This document shows positions 56,424 through 64,000 of a stretch of DNA of 64,000 nt, in pieces. Source of the stretch: Gilliamella sp. wkB308 (GTDB lineage: Bacteria; Pseudomonadota; Gammaproteobacteria; Enterobacterales; Orbaceae); the NCBI RefSeq assembly GCF_001690185.1, contig NZ_LZGN01000037.1, forward strand, positions 124,001 through 188,000, given 5' to 3'. Below the pieces are notes generated by a model. That model was not told where the DNA came from and did no database searches. It saw only the letters and a list, made by a program, of their open reading frames with translations. Position numbers and translations under genes: made by a program. Within the stretch, counting starts at the first letter, position 1. The number at the start of each line of letters is the position of its first letter.

Positions 56424-57068
56424 ATGTTAACCAAATTTAAGCAAACTATTTTTTTAATTTTCGCTTTAGCAGTTAGTATGTCAGCTTTTGCTGAAAATAA
56501 TCCTTATGATGAAATGCAAGTGGCCGCTGACAAAATTTTTAGTACCATGAAAGCACAACAATCAGCAATCAAATCAAATCCTAATTTGCTCAAAGATATT
56601 GTGAGATCTGACCTATTGCCTTATGTACAAGTCAAATATGCGGGTGCGCTAATTCTAGGCAACGCCTATAAAGATGCGACCGATGCGCAACGTACAGCCT
56701 ATTTTAATGCTTTTGAAAACTATCTCGTTCAAGCTTTTGCGCAAGCATTATCTATGTATAATGGGCAATCTTACCAAGTTGAAAAAGCGAAAGATTTAAC
56801 TGGAAAAACATTAATTTCTATTCGAGTATTATTAAATCAACCAGACAAAGGTCAACAACCATTACGTATTGATTTTCAATGGCGAAAGAACTCGGTGACG
56901 GGTGAATGGAAAGCTTACGATTTAATTGCCGAAGGGGTAAGTATGATTACTACCAAGCAAAATGAATGGTCAACTATTTTAAGACAAAATGGTATTGATG
57001 CATTAACGAAGCAATTAAATGATCTTTCCAATCGTAAAATAGACCCGAATCAAAAACCTAAAGGTTAA
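56424..57068 (+). CDS. mlaC: Periplasmic phospholipid carrier MlaC
   Basis: 214 residues with a signal peptide ending SMSAFA (23). The mature MlaC fold contains NPYDEMQVAADKIF, LPYVQVKYAGALILG, VRVLLNQPDKG..., and YDLIAEGVSMITTKQNEW, the lipid-binding segment. It shuttles phospholipid between MlaA-porin and MlaFEDB. AAGGAGT precedes the ATG; 12 bp after mlaD. Confidence 0.94.
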   Translation: MLTKFKQTIFLIFALAVSMSAFAENNPYDEMQVAADKIFSTMKAQQSAIKSNPNLLKDIVRSDLLPYVQVKYAGALILGNAYKDATDAQRTAYFNAFENYLVQAFAQALSMYNGQSYQVEKAKDLTGKTLISIRVLLNQPDKGQQPLRIDFQWRKNSVTGEWKAYDLIAEGVSMITTKQNEWSTILRQNGIDALTKQLNDLSNRKIDPNQKPKG

Positions 57069-57074
57069 CTTAAC

Positions 57075-57347
57075 ATGTCACGAATCACAACCGAAAAGCA
57101 ACAAGATATATTATATCTAAAGGGTGAGCTTGATGCTCACTCCTTAAGTGATATATGGTCAATACAAAATACACTATTAAAAGAGGTGAAAAAAATTGAT
57201 GTGGCACAGCTGATTCGTGTTGACTCTTCGGGACTTGCCACACTTGTCTATTTTTGTAATAAATATAATGTTACTTTAGACAGTGTGAATCCTCAGTTAC
57301 TTACTTTAATTGCGCTTTATGATTTACAACCAGTGATACTAAAATAA
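57075..57347 (+). CDS. mlaB: STAS-domain protein MlaB
   Basis: 90 residues, a single STAS domain: TEKQQDILYLKGELDAHSLS, then VDSSGLATLVYFCNKYN with the serine-containing loop. It binds MlaF and stabilises the complex. It starts 6 bp after mlaC. Confidence 0.85.
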   Translation: MSRITTEKQQDILYLKGELDAHSLSDIWSIQNTLLKEVKKIDVAQLIRVDSSGLATLVYFCNKYNVTLDSVNPQLLTLIALYDLQPVILK

Positions 57348-57433
57348 GTTACGCTCATCTTTAATCAAAAGACAAATTAAGATAATATGAATAATATTCA
57401 ACATAAAATCACAAAAAATAATGAGTTTTAATA

Positions 57434-57691
57434 ATGGACAAACAGCAAATAATAGATAAATTAAAAAGTTCACTTAATCTTGAGGAAGTGCATGTCATGA
57501 CTAATGATGGTAGTCATTTTCAGGTCATTGCTATTGGTGAATTATTTGCAGATCTAAGCAGAGTTAAAAAGCAACAAGTTATTTATGCTCCTCTCGCAGA
57601 ATTTATTAATGATAACCGTATTCATGCCTTATCAATTAAAACTTATACTCCAACAGAATGGCAACGTGAGCGGAAATTAATGGGATTATAG
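57434..57691 (+). CDS. ibaG: BolA-family protein IbaG
   Basis: 85 residues (E. coli IbaG 84). BolA fold: [35 protein letters not shown] and [15 protein letters not shown]. BolA proteins bind monothiol glutaredoxins and Fe-S clusters; IbaG is linked to acid tolerance and envelope. In E. coli ibaG is followed by murA; here the next gene is prlC. Confidence 0.92.
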   Translation: MDKQQIIDKLKSSLNLEEVHVMTNDGSHFQVIAIGELFADLSRVKKQQVIYAPLAEFINDNRIHALSIKTYTPTEWQRERKLMGL

Positions 57692-57780
57692 CGCCCTCTT
57701 CATCAAAACTAAATGAACGGCTATTTCCATAACCTGATGTTCTATAAAACAACTATATCATTGTACAAAGGTATCGCAAC

Positions 57781-59808
57781 ATGACAAACCCATTACTAAA
57801 AACTACACCACTTCCTTTATTTTCACAAATCAAGCCTGAACATGTTTTACCTGCAATCCAAGAGGCTTTGAAAAATTGTCGTCATACGATTGAAACCGTA
57901 TTAACTAAAAATAGTCAATATACTTGGGATAATTTAATTCAACCCATTGATGAAATGGACGAAAAATTTAGTCGAGCATGGTCTCCCGTTAGCCATCTTA
58001 ATTCTGTAAAAAATAGCCCTGAACTGAGAGAAGCTTATGAAGCTTGTTTGCCATTATTATCAGAATACAGCACTTGGGTTGGACAGCATAAACCGCTTTA
58101 TCAAGCCTATAAACAGATCAAAGAAAGTGAAGAGTATACCAAACTGACTAAAGCGCAAAAAAAGGTGATCGATAATGCATTACGTGACTTTGAGTTATCC
58201 GGAATTGGATTACCTGAAGATAAACAAAAGCGCTATGGTGAAATCGTTGCTAAACTTTCGGAACTCTCCTCTAAATATAGTAATAATGTTTTAGATGCGA
58301 CCATGGGGTGGACAAAATTAATCACAAATTTAGATGATCTTTCAGGCATGCCAGAAAGTGCATTAGCAGCAGCTAAAGAGCAAGCCAAAGCCAAAGGTCA
58401 AGAAGGCTGGTTACTTACGCTTGATATCCCGAGTTATTTACCTATTATGACTTACGGTGACAATCGTGATCTACGTTTTGAGCTTTATCAAGCTTATAAT
58501 ACAAGAGCATCAGACCAAGGACCTAACGCCGGTAAATGGGATAATACTGAAATAATAAAACAAATTTTATCATTGCGTGATGAGCTAGCACATTTATTAG
58601 GCTTTGAGACTTATGCTGATAAATCCTTAGCAACTAAAATGGCTGAATCTACACAGCAAGTCATCGAATTTCTAACTGATTTAGCAAGTAAGGCAAAACC
58701 GCAAGGCGAAAAAGAACTCGCCGATTTAAAACGTTATGCTTACGAATTTTTTGGCGCTAGTGATATTAAACCTTGGGACATAGCTTATTACAGTGAAAAG
58801 CAAAAACAATATCTTTATACCATCAATGATGAAGAGTTACGCCCTTATTTTCCAGAGCAAACTGTTATAAATGGTCTATTTGAAGTTGTTTATCGTGTAT
58901 TTGGCATTACGGCAAAACAACGACAAGGCGTCGAAGTTTGGGATCCTGAAGTTAAATTTTATGACCTCTATAATACCAATGGTGAATTGAAAGGTAGCTT
59001 TTACCTTGACTTATATGCTCGTGAACATAAACGAGGTGGCGCATGGATGGATGATTGTATTGGTCGTATGCGTTTTGCTGATGGTCATGTGCAAAAACCA
59101 GTTGCTTATTTAACCTGCAATTTTAACCGCCCTATTGGCGATAAACCTGCACTATTTACACATAATGAAGTCACAACGCTATTTCATGAGTTTGGACATG
59201 GACTTCATCATATGCTGACTGAAATTGATGTCTCTTCAGTTGCAGGAATTAATGGTGTGCCATGGGATGCAGTTGAATTACCAAGCCAATTTTTAGAAAA
59301 TTGGTGCTGGGAACCGGAAGCATTAGCGTTTATTTCAGGACATTATGAAACAGGTGAACCTTTACCTGCTGAAATGCTTGAAAAAATGTTAGATGCTAAA
59401 AATTATCAAGCAGCACTATTTATTTTACGTCAGTTAGAGTTTGGACTATTTGATTTTAAACTTCACAGTCAAAAAGATCCTGATATTTTAGAAACATTAA
59501 AGCAAGTTCGAGAATTAGTCGCTGTGGTGCCAACTGTTGAATGGGGACGATTCCCTCACGCCTTTAGCCATATCTTTGCTGGAGGTTATGCTGCGGGTTA
59601 TTATAGTTACCTTTGGGCTGAAGTATTATCAGCAGACGCTTTTTCTCGTTTTGAAGAAGAAGGCATTTTTAATACGAAAACAGGAAATGCTTTCCTTGAT
59701 AATATTTTATCGCAAGGTGGAAGCGATGAACCTATGACACTGTTCAAAAACTTCCGAGGTCGTGAACCCCAACTAGAGGCTTTACTTCGTCATTATGGTA
59801 TCCACTAG
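57781..59808 (+). CDS. prlC: Oligopeptidase A (PrlC)
   Basis: 675-residue M3 metallopeptidase (E. coli 680). Zinc site [11 protein letters not shown] with the downstream [15 protein letters not shown] glutamate. The conserved [30 protein letters not shown] and [14 protein letters not shown] complete the family. It degrades signal peptides and peptides in the cytosol. It overlaps the rsmJ start by 14 nt. Confidence 0.95.
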   Translation: MTNPLLKTTPLPLFSQIKPEHVLPAIQEALKNCRHTIETVLTKNSQYTWDNLIQPIDEMDEKFSRAWSPVSHLNSVKNSPELREAYEACLPLLSEYSTWVGQHKPLYQAYKQIKESEEYTKLTKAQKKVIDNALRDFELSGIGLPEDKQKRYGEIVAKLSELSSKYSNNVLDATMGWTKLITNLDDLSGMPESALAAAKEQAKAKGQEGWLLTLDIPSYLPIMTYGDNRDLRFELYQAYNTRASDQGPNAGKWDNTEIIKQILSLRDELAHLLGFETYADKSLATKMAESTQQVIEFLTDLASKAKPQGEKELADLKRYAYEFFGASDIKPWDIAYYSEKQKQYLYTINDEELRPYFPEQTVINGLFEVVYRVFGITAKQRQGVEVWDPEVKFYDLYNTNGELKGSFYLDLYAREHKRGGAWMDDCIGRMRFADGHVQKPVAYLTCNFNRPIGDKPALFTHNEVTTLFHEFGHGLHHMLTEIDVSSVAGINGVPWDAVELPSQFLENWCWEPEALAFISGHYETGEPLPAEMLEKMLDAKNYQAALFILRQLEFGLFDFKLHSQKDPDILETLKQVRELVAVVPTVEWGRFPHAFSHIFAGGYAAGYYSYLWAEVLSADAFSRFEEEGIFNTKTGNAFLDNILSQGGSDEPMTLFKNFRGREPQLEALLRHYGIH

Positions 59809-60532
59809 TACTCATTCTGCTCAGCTAAGTCAATTAGCTGAGAAGTGGTTATCCACACATGCAGATCTTCCATTTGTCCTACTTAATCAAAATGATCAGC
59901 TAGCGTTACAAAAAACAGATGAGCCTAAATTAGGTGCTATCACGGTTGATTTTACCTCTGGCGCCATGGCGCATCGCCGTCAATTTGGCGGAGGACGCGG
60001 TGAAGCGATAGCAAAAGCTGTTGGGGTAAAAGGTGATTACTTACCTACCGTCGTGGACGCAACAGCTGGGCTTGGACGTGATGCATTTGTATTAGCGGCG
60101 ATAGGTTGTCATGTCACTATGTTTGAAAGGCATCCTGTCGTTGCGGCTTTGTTAAAAGACGGTCTACAACGTGCTTATCAAGATGCCAATATTGGCAATT
60201 GGCTCCAGCAGCATTTACATCTTATCTATCATTCGAGTATTACTGGACTTGAGTCCTATTCAGATAAACCAGATGTTGTCTATCTTGACCCGATGTTTCC
60301 ACATCGTCAAAAAAGTGCGCTAGTCAAAAAAGAAATGCGTATTTTTCAACAATTGGTGGGTAGTGATAGTGATGCTGATAGTCTACTAGAACCGGCAAGG
60401 CGCTTAGCTAAAAAACGGGTTGTCGTAAAAAGACCGGATTCTGCACCTTTTCTAGCCAATGAAAAACCAACCGCAGAAATTAAAACCAAAAATCACCGAT
60501 TCGATATATATACCCCTGTCAGTGCACTATAG
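59795..60532 (+). CDS. rsmJ: 16S rRNA m2G1516 methyltransferase RsmJ
   Basis: 245 residues (E. coli 250). SAM fold: [19 protein letters not shown], catalytic [20 protein letters not shown], and [29 protein letters not shown] is a family signature. It methylates G1516 in the 30S subunit. The start overlaps prlC, the same coupling as in E. coli. Confidence 0.94.
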   Translation: MVSTSTHSAQLSQLAEKWLSTHADLPFVLLNQNDQLALQKTDEPKLGAITVDFTSGAMAHRRQFGGGRGEAIAKAVGVKGDYLPTVVDATAGLGRDAFVLAAIGCHVTMFERHPVVAALLKDGLQRAYQDANIGNWLQQHLHLIYHSSITGLESYSDKPDVVYLDPMFPHRQKSALVKKEMRIFQQLVGSDSDADSLLEPARRLAKKRVVVKRPDSAPFLANEKPTAEIKTKNHRFDIYTPVSAL

Positions 60533-60545
60533 GAATGTTAATATT

Positions 60546-61235
60546 ATGCGATTAGATAAATTTCTCGCTCACCATTTAGGCATTAGCCGTACAATTGTCA
60601 ATAAAGAATTAAAAGCCAAAAAAGTTACTGTCGATGGTGAGATCATAAAATCAGGGGCTTATCAACTTAGTCCGGAACAACTTGTCGAATACGATGGTTA
60701 TGAAATCACCCCTATCACCCAAAACCGCTACTTTATGTTGAATAAACCTCAAGGCTATGTCTGCTCGACAGATGATCCTGATCATCCAACAATTCTCTAT
60801 TTTATTGATGAACCTATGTCTGAAAAACTTCATGCAGCAGGACGACTGGATCTGGATACGACTGGACTTGTGTTATTAACCGATGACGGTCAGTGGTCAC
60901 ATCGCATTACGTCACCTAAACACCATTGCGAAAAAGTTTATCAAGTGACGGTTGAACACCCATTAACCGATAATTTAATTGAAATATTTCACAATGGCAT
61001 TCAGTTAAAAAGTGAAAAAACACTGACAAAACCCGCTAAACTCACAATCATCGATGAATATCATGCGGAATTAACTATTAGCGAAGGACGTTATCATCAA
61101 GTTAAACGGATGTTTGCGGCGGTAAACAATCATGTTACTGCATTGCATCGCAAACAAATTGGCAATATTATTCTCGATGTTCCTGAAGGCGAATATCGTC
61201 CGCTTACAGAAGATGAGATTGAATCATTTTGTTAA
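60546..61235 (+). CDS. rsuA: 16S rRNA pseudouridine(516) synthase RsuA
   Basis: 229 residues from the ATG at 60546, which gives [20 protein letters not shown], the E. coli-type start. N-terminal S4 domain, then the catalytic domain with [20 protein letters not shown] (active-site Asp) and [15 protein letters not shown]. It isomerises U516 of 16S rRNA. A further upstream ATG at 60459 would overlap rsmJ and add unrelated residues. bcr lies next downstream as in E. coli. Confidence 0.95.
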   Translation: MRLDKFLAHHLGISRTIVNKELKAKKVTVDGEIIKSGAYQLSPEQLVEYDGYEITPITQNRYFMLNKPQGYVCSTDDPDHPTILYFIDEPMSEKLHAAGRLDLDTTGLVLLTDDGQWSHRITSPKHHCEKVYQVTVEHPLTDNLIEIFHNGIQLKSEKTLTKPAKLTIIDEYHAELTISEGRYHQVKRMFAAVNNHVTALHRKQIGNIILDVPEGEYRPLTEDEIESFC

Positions 61236-61361
61236 TAGCCAATATAAAACCGTCATTAACTGGTGAATTTAATGATCAAGCAAAATTAAACGTGCCATTA
61301 TTATCAAAAAGTGACAAGTTAATAACTTATGAAAGCAAACAATCCATGAAGGAATCGCTAC

Positions 61362-62603
61362 GTGCAGCCCTATGACAAACCAGTAGAGATCAACATCTCG
61401 AAAAAGGCACTTATTTTTATTCTTGGATTATTATCTATGTTAATGCCACTATCCATAGATATGTACTTACCAAGTATGCCAACAATCGCCGAAAATTTTC
61501 ATGTTTCTGATGCAACTGTGCAACTCACCATTAGTTGTTATTTATTAGGATTTTCATTTGGTCAACTCATATTTGGTCCTTTAACTGATAGCTATGGGCG
61601 TCGTTATGTCTTGATTTTTGGATTAATTATTTTCATATTAGCAGCTGTAAGTTGTGGTATTGCTGCCAACATTCATCAATTGATTACAGCTCGGTTTTTT
61701 CATGGTATAGCTGCTGCCGCAACAGCTATCGTTGTGAATGCATTAATGAAAGACATTTATCGTGATCGTGATGAGTTTTCTAAAATGATGTCTTTTGTTA
61801 TGTTAATCTCAAATGTCGCTCCGTTACTTGCGCCGATTATTGGCGGATTTGTATTATATTGGTTTAATTGGCAAGCCAATTTTTTTGCCCTTGGGTTAAT
61901 TGCATTGTTGTGTTTGGTATTCGTTTTGACGGCTATTCCAGAAACATTAAGTCAATCTAAACGAGATAAATTTAGTTTAACGCGCATTCTCAGTAATTTC
62001 ATAACGTTATTTCGGCATAGACAAGTATTGACGTATATGATGATCGGCGCATTTTCAGGTGCTGGATTATTCTCATTTCTTAGTTTAGGGCCATTTGTCT
62101 ATATGAACTTGCACGGTGTCGAATCGATTCATTTTGGTTATTATTTTGCCCTCAATATTACCGTAATGATTATAATGAATACGATTAATAGCCGTTTTGT
62201 TCGCCGTGTCGGTTCAATCAAAATGATGCAATTTGGGCTTTTAATTCAATTTATCATGGCTATCGCACTTGCAGTGGTAACAATAACAGATTTAGGCTTT
62301 ATCTACTTAGTTATCTGTGTAGCAGGTTATATTGGTTGTATATCAACGATTGGTGGAAACAGTATGGCGGTGGTGTTAGATTTCTATTCTCATATTGCAG
62401 GCACGGCATCTTCGCTGGCTGGCACACTTCGATTTGCGGTAGCGGGGGCTATTGGTGTAATACTTTCTACGTTAGTCTCTAATCATACGACGGCAACTGT
62501 CAATCATAATATGAGTGAATGGTTTATGGTTGGTTCAATGGTAATTTGTAATTTTATTGCAGTCATTTTATTTTTGCGTATAAAATCTTTCAGAAGGAAT
62601 TAA
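61362..62603 (+). CDS. bcr: Bcr/CflA-family drug efflux transporter
   Basis: 413 residues, 12 helices, DHA1 drug:H+ antiporter family. GTG start at 61362 with AAGGA 8 nt upstream. PLSIDMYLPSMPTIAENF (about 25-42), SFGQLIFGPLTDSYGRRYV and VNALMKDIYRDRDEFSKMMS are signatures of the Bcr/CflA group. E. coli Bcr exports bicyclomycin, sulfathiazole and cysteine. Placement next to rsuA supports the bcr name. Confidence 0.9.
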   Translation: MQPYDKPVEINISKKALIFILGLLSMLMPLSIDMYLPSMPTIAENFHVSDATVQLTISCYLLGFSFGQLIFGPLTDSYGRRYVLIFGLIIFILAAVSCGIAANIHQLITARFFHGIAAAATAIVVNALMKDIYRDRDEFSKMMSFVMLISNVAPLLAPIIGGFVLYWFNWQANFFALGLIALLCLVFVLTAIPETLSQSKRDKFSLTRILSNFITLFRHRQVLTYMMIGAFSGAGLFSFLSLGPFVYMNLHGVESIHFGYYFALNITVMIIMNTINSRFVRRVGSIKMMQFGLLIQFIMAIALAVVTITDLGFIYLVICVAGYIGCISTIGGNSMAVVLDFYSHIAGTASSLAGTLRFAVAGAIGVILSTLVSNHTTATVNHNMSEWFMVGSMVICNFIAVILFLRIKSFRRN

Positions 62604-62605
62604 CG

Positions 62606-63127
62606 ATGATCTATCAATTGGGTGATTTAAAACCACAAATTCATCAGCGCTGTTTTATAGCAAATTCGGCGGATATCATTGGTAATGTAGTTTTAGAAGA
62701 AGGCGTTTCAATTTGGTTTAATGCCGTTTTACGAGGTGATATCGCACCTATTCACATTGGCAAAAATAGCAATATACAAGATAATTCAACGATACATATT
62801 GAAACGAATATTCCGTGTATCGTAGGTGAATACGTCACCGTAGGTCATAACGTTATTCTTCATAGCTGTACTATTGACAATAATGTTCTAATTGGGATGG
62901 GCAGTACCATTTTGAATGGTGCTAAAATTGCCAAAAACTGTTTAGTTGGTGCCAATTCCCTTGTTACGCATAGCTTGCCCTATGAAGAAGGTTGCTTAAT
63001 TCTTGGCTCACCAGCTAAAATCGTACGTAAATTAACGCAAGCAGAAATCGAAGCCAATATTGAAAATGCACGACATTATGTTGAAAATGGCGAAAGATTC
63101 AATAAAACGCTCTATCTTGTCGATTAA
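62606..63127 (+). CDS. Gamma-carbonic-anhydrase-like left-handed beta-helix protein (YrdA-type)
   Basis: 173 residues. Hexapeptide repeats with IWFNAVLRGDIAPIHIGKNS, QDNSTIHIET and VTVGHNVILHSCTI; the three zinc-ligand histidines of gamma carbonic anhydrases (His in IHIE, GHNV and HSC contexts) are visible. YrdA-type proteins bind zinc but often lack measurable hydration activity. It begins 2 bp after bcr, with AAGGAATTAACG ribosome site. Confidence 0.9.
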   Translation: MIYQLGDLKPQIHQRCFIANSADIIGNVVLEEGVSIWFNAVLRGDIAPIHIGKNSNIQDNSTIHIETNIPCIVGEYVTVGHNVILHSCTIDNNVLIGMGSTILNGAKIAKNCLVGANSLVTHSLPYEEGCLILGSPAKIVRKLTQAEIEANIENARHYVENGERFNKTLYLVD

Positions 63128-63229
63128 TTGCAGCCCAATAAATTGTGATTTAAACATATTCACTCTGTGAGAGATTGCAATTTATGGTAAAATACCAACC
63201 ATTTACTGCGATATTTTTAAGGTACATGT

Positions 63230-64000
63230 TTGAAAAAGCAAAAAATCACAGGAAAACAGATAATAATTGAACTTATTCTATTAGCTTTAATAGGATTATC
63301 CGTTTGCTTGTTTTTATCACTATCGACTTATAACTCATCGGATCCGGGTTGGTCACGTACGGCTTGGCATTATCCAGTCAGTAATTTCGGCGGTTTGATT
63401 GGTGCGTATGCCTCGGATATTTTGTTCCAATTTCTAGGCTATATTGCATTTAGTTTACCTGTCATTATTGCATTTATTTGTGTACAGTTAGTTGGTTATT
63501 TTTATCGACATGCTAACGAACCAATTAATTATTTCAGTGTTTCTTTTCGGATAATTGGTATTTTAGCCTTTGTTTTTAGTAGTACAGGTTTTTTTGCATT
63601 AAATATTAGTGATCCAAGCGAATTTGAAGCGGGTGGTTATCTTGGTTCAATCGTCATAGAAAATCTTTTACCTATGATGAATAACTTTGTCCTTTCTTTG
63701 ATTCTTCTTGCTGTCTGTTTTGCTTGTGTTACTTTGTTAACGGGACTATCTTGGCTTTACATAATTGAAAAACTTGGTGCTTTTGTAATGTTTTTGCTTA
63801 CGCCAGTAAAATGGTTATTGCTATCCCGTCGTGTCAATCACGTTAATCAAATCGATACTGAACCCAAAAATCAAAAATTATCTCACGACCAAGAACCTCA
63901 AATAACATTATCAATCAATTCAAATAGTAGTCAATTAGATACTATGGATGATTTTCAAACAAATATAGGCAGTGAAAATAGTGAGCCGTCATTAGAAACA
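63230..64000 (+). CDS. ftsK: DNA translocase FtsK, N-terminal part (cut by window)
   Basis: The first 257 residues are in the window. TTG at 63230 is the start, preceded by AAGG 7 nt upstream; the nearer ATG at 63226 is out of frame and closes after 14 codons. Four membrane helices occupy about residues 14-190. PGWSRTAWHYPVSNFGG and SVSFRIIGILAFVFSS match E. coli FtsK, followed by a hydrophilic N/D/S/Q-rich linker from about residue 205. FtsK coordinates cell division and chromosome dimer resolution via XerCD. The motor domain lies beyond the right edge. Confidence 0.88.
   Translation, partial: MKKQKITGKQIIIELILLALIGLSVCLFLSLSTYNSSDPGWSRTAWHYPVSNFGGLIGAYASDILFQFLGYIAFSLPVIIAFICVQLVGYFYRHANEPINYFSVSFRIIGILAFVFSSTGFFALNISDPSEFEAGGYLGSIVIENLLPMMNNFVLSLILLAVCFACVTLLTGLSWLYIIEKLGAFVMFLLTPVKWLLLSRRVNHVNQIDTEPKNQKLSHDQEPQITLSINSNSSQLDTMDDFQTNIGSENSEPSLET

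Noticed and set aside
1-64000. CRISPR arrays, transposases or tRNA genes
   Set aside because: No regularly spaced repeats, no transposase motif and no tRNA cloverleaf were seen apart from the tRNA-like part of tmRNA. A tRNAscan or repeat search would be decisive.

Overview
This window looks like chromosome from a low-GC gammaproteobacterium close to the Enterobacterales/Pasteurellales. An Orbaceae bee- or insect-gut symbiont (Gilliamella/Frischella-like) is my best guess. The proteins align closely by eye with Escherichia coli counterparts (NrdA, NrdB, GlnD, PepN, GmhA, RsuA, ExuR), and several E. coli gene neighbourhoods survive: ribH-nusB, gmhA-yafJ, ubiE-ubiB-tatABC, porin-asnS-pncB-pepN, mlaFEDCB-ibaG, prlC-rsmJ and rsuA-bcr. 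The DNA is strongly AT-rich and shows gene decay: an internally deleted aldo/keto reductase, an interrupted lipoprotein, a broken type VI secretion effector and degenerate catalytic motifs. The species assignment is inference, because no rRNA gene lies in the window.

Layout. 1-3353 (minus): a carbohydrate operon with a sucrose-permease-type symporter, a DUF2961/GH172 protein and a LacI-family regulator that runs off the left edge. 3354-4818: regulatory DNA, then exuR. 4964-10832: lolA, rarA, nrdA and nrdB, with a pair of NrdR boxes before nrdA. 11050-12424: two lipoproteins of unknown function. 12494-18179: glnD, an AEC transporter, an aldo/keto reductase remnant, an HD phosphohydrolase and an EamA transporter. 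18833-19197: tmRNA (ssrA).

19198-25328 is an accessory island between ssrA and mnmE. It holds a broken small lipoprotein, an AlwI-family type II restriction endonuclease with a D12-class adenine methyltransferase, and a VasX/BTH_I2691-type T6SS effector broken by one stop codon and two frameshifts. No integrase is visible.

25329-49999 is housekeeping: mnmE, a DUF218 protein, tag, an MHS-family transporter, gor, tatCBA, ubiB, ubiE, a NadR-like protein lacking both its HTH and its kinase P-loop, a YfiF-like methyltransferase, nusB, ribH, gmhA, yafJ, mgsA, two tandem porins, asnS, pncB, pepN and a small rhodanese.

50033-53955 is a divergent uptake unit: a MetQ-like lipoprotein facing an M20 amidohydrolase, MetN and MetI, with a palindrome between them. 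54220-57691 is the Mla phospholipid transport operon plus ibaG. 57781-63127 holds prlC, rsmJ, rsuA, bcr and a gamma-carbonic-anhydrase-like protein. ftsK begins at 63230 and is cut by the window end.

The most interesting signals are the broken VasX-like effector, the putative fructoside operon with its own CRP site and operator palindrome, the NadR with an erased P-loop, and the divergent MetQ / M20-MetNI unit. I found no CRISPR array, transposase or complete tRNA gene.
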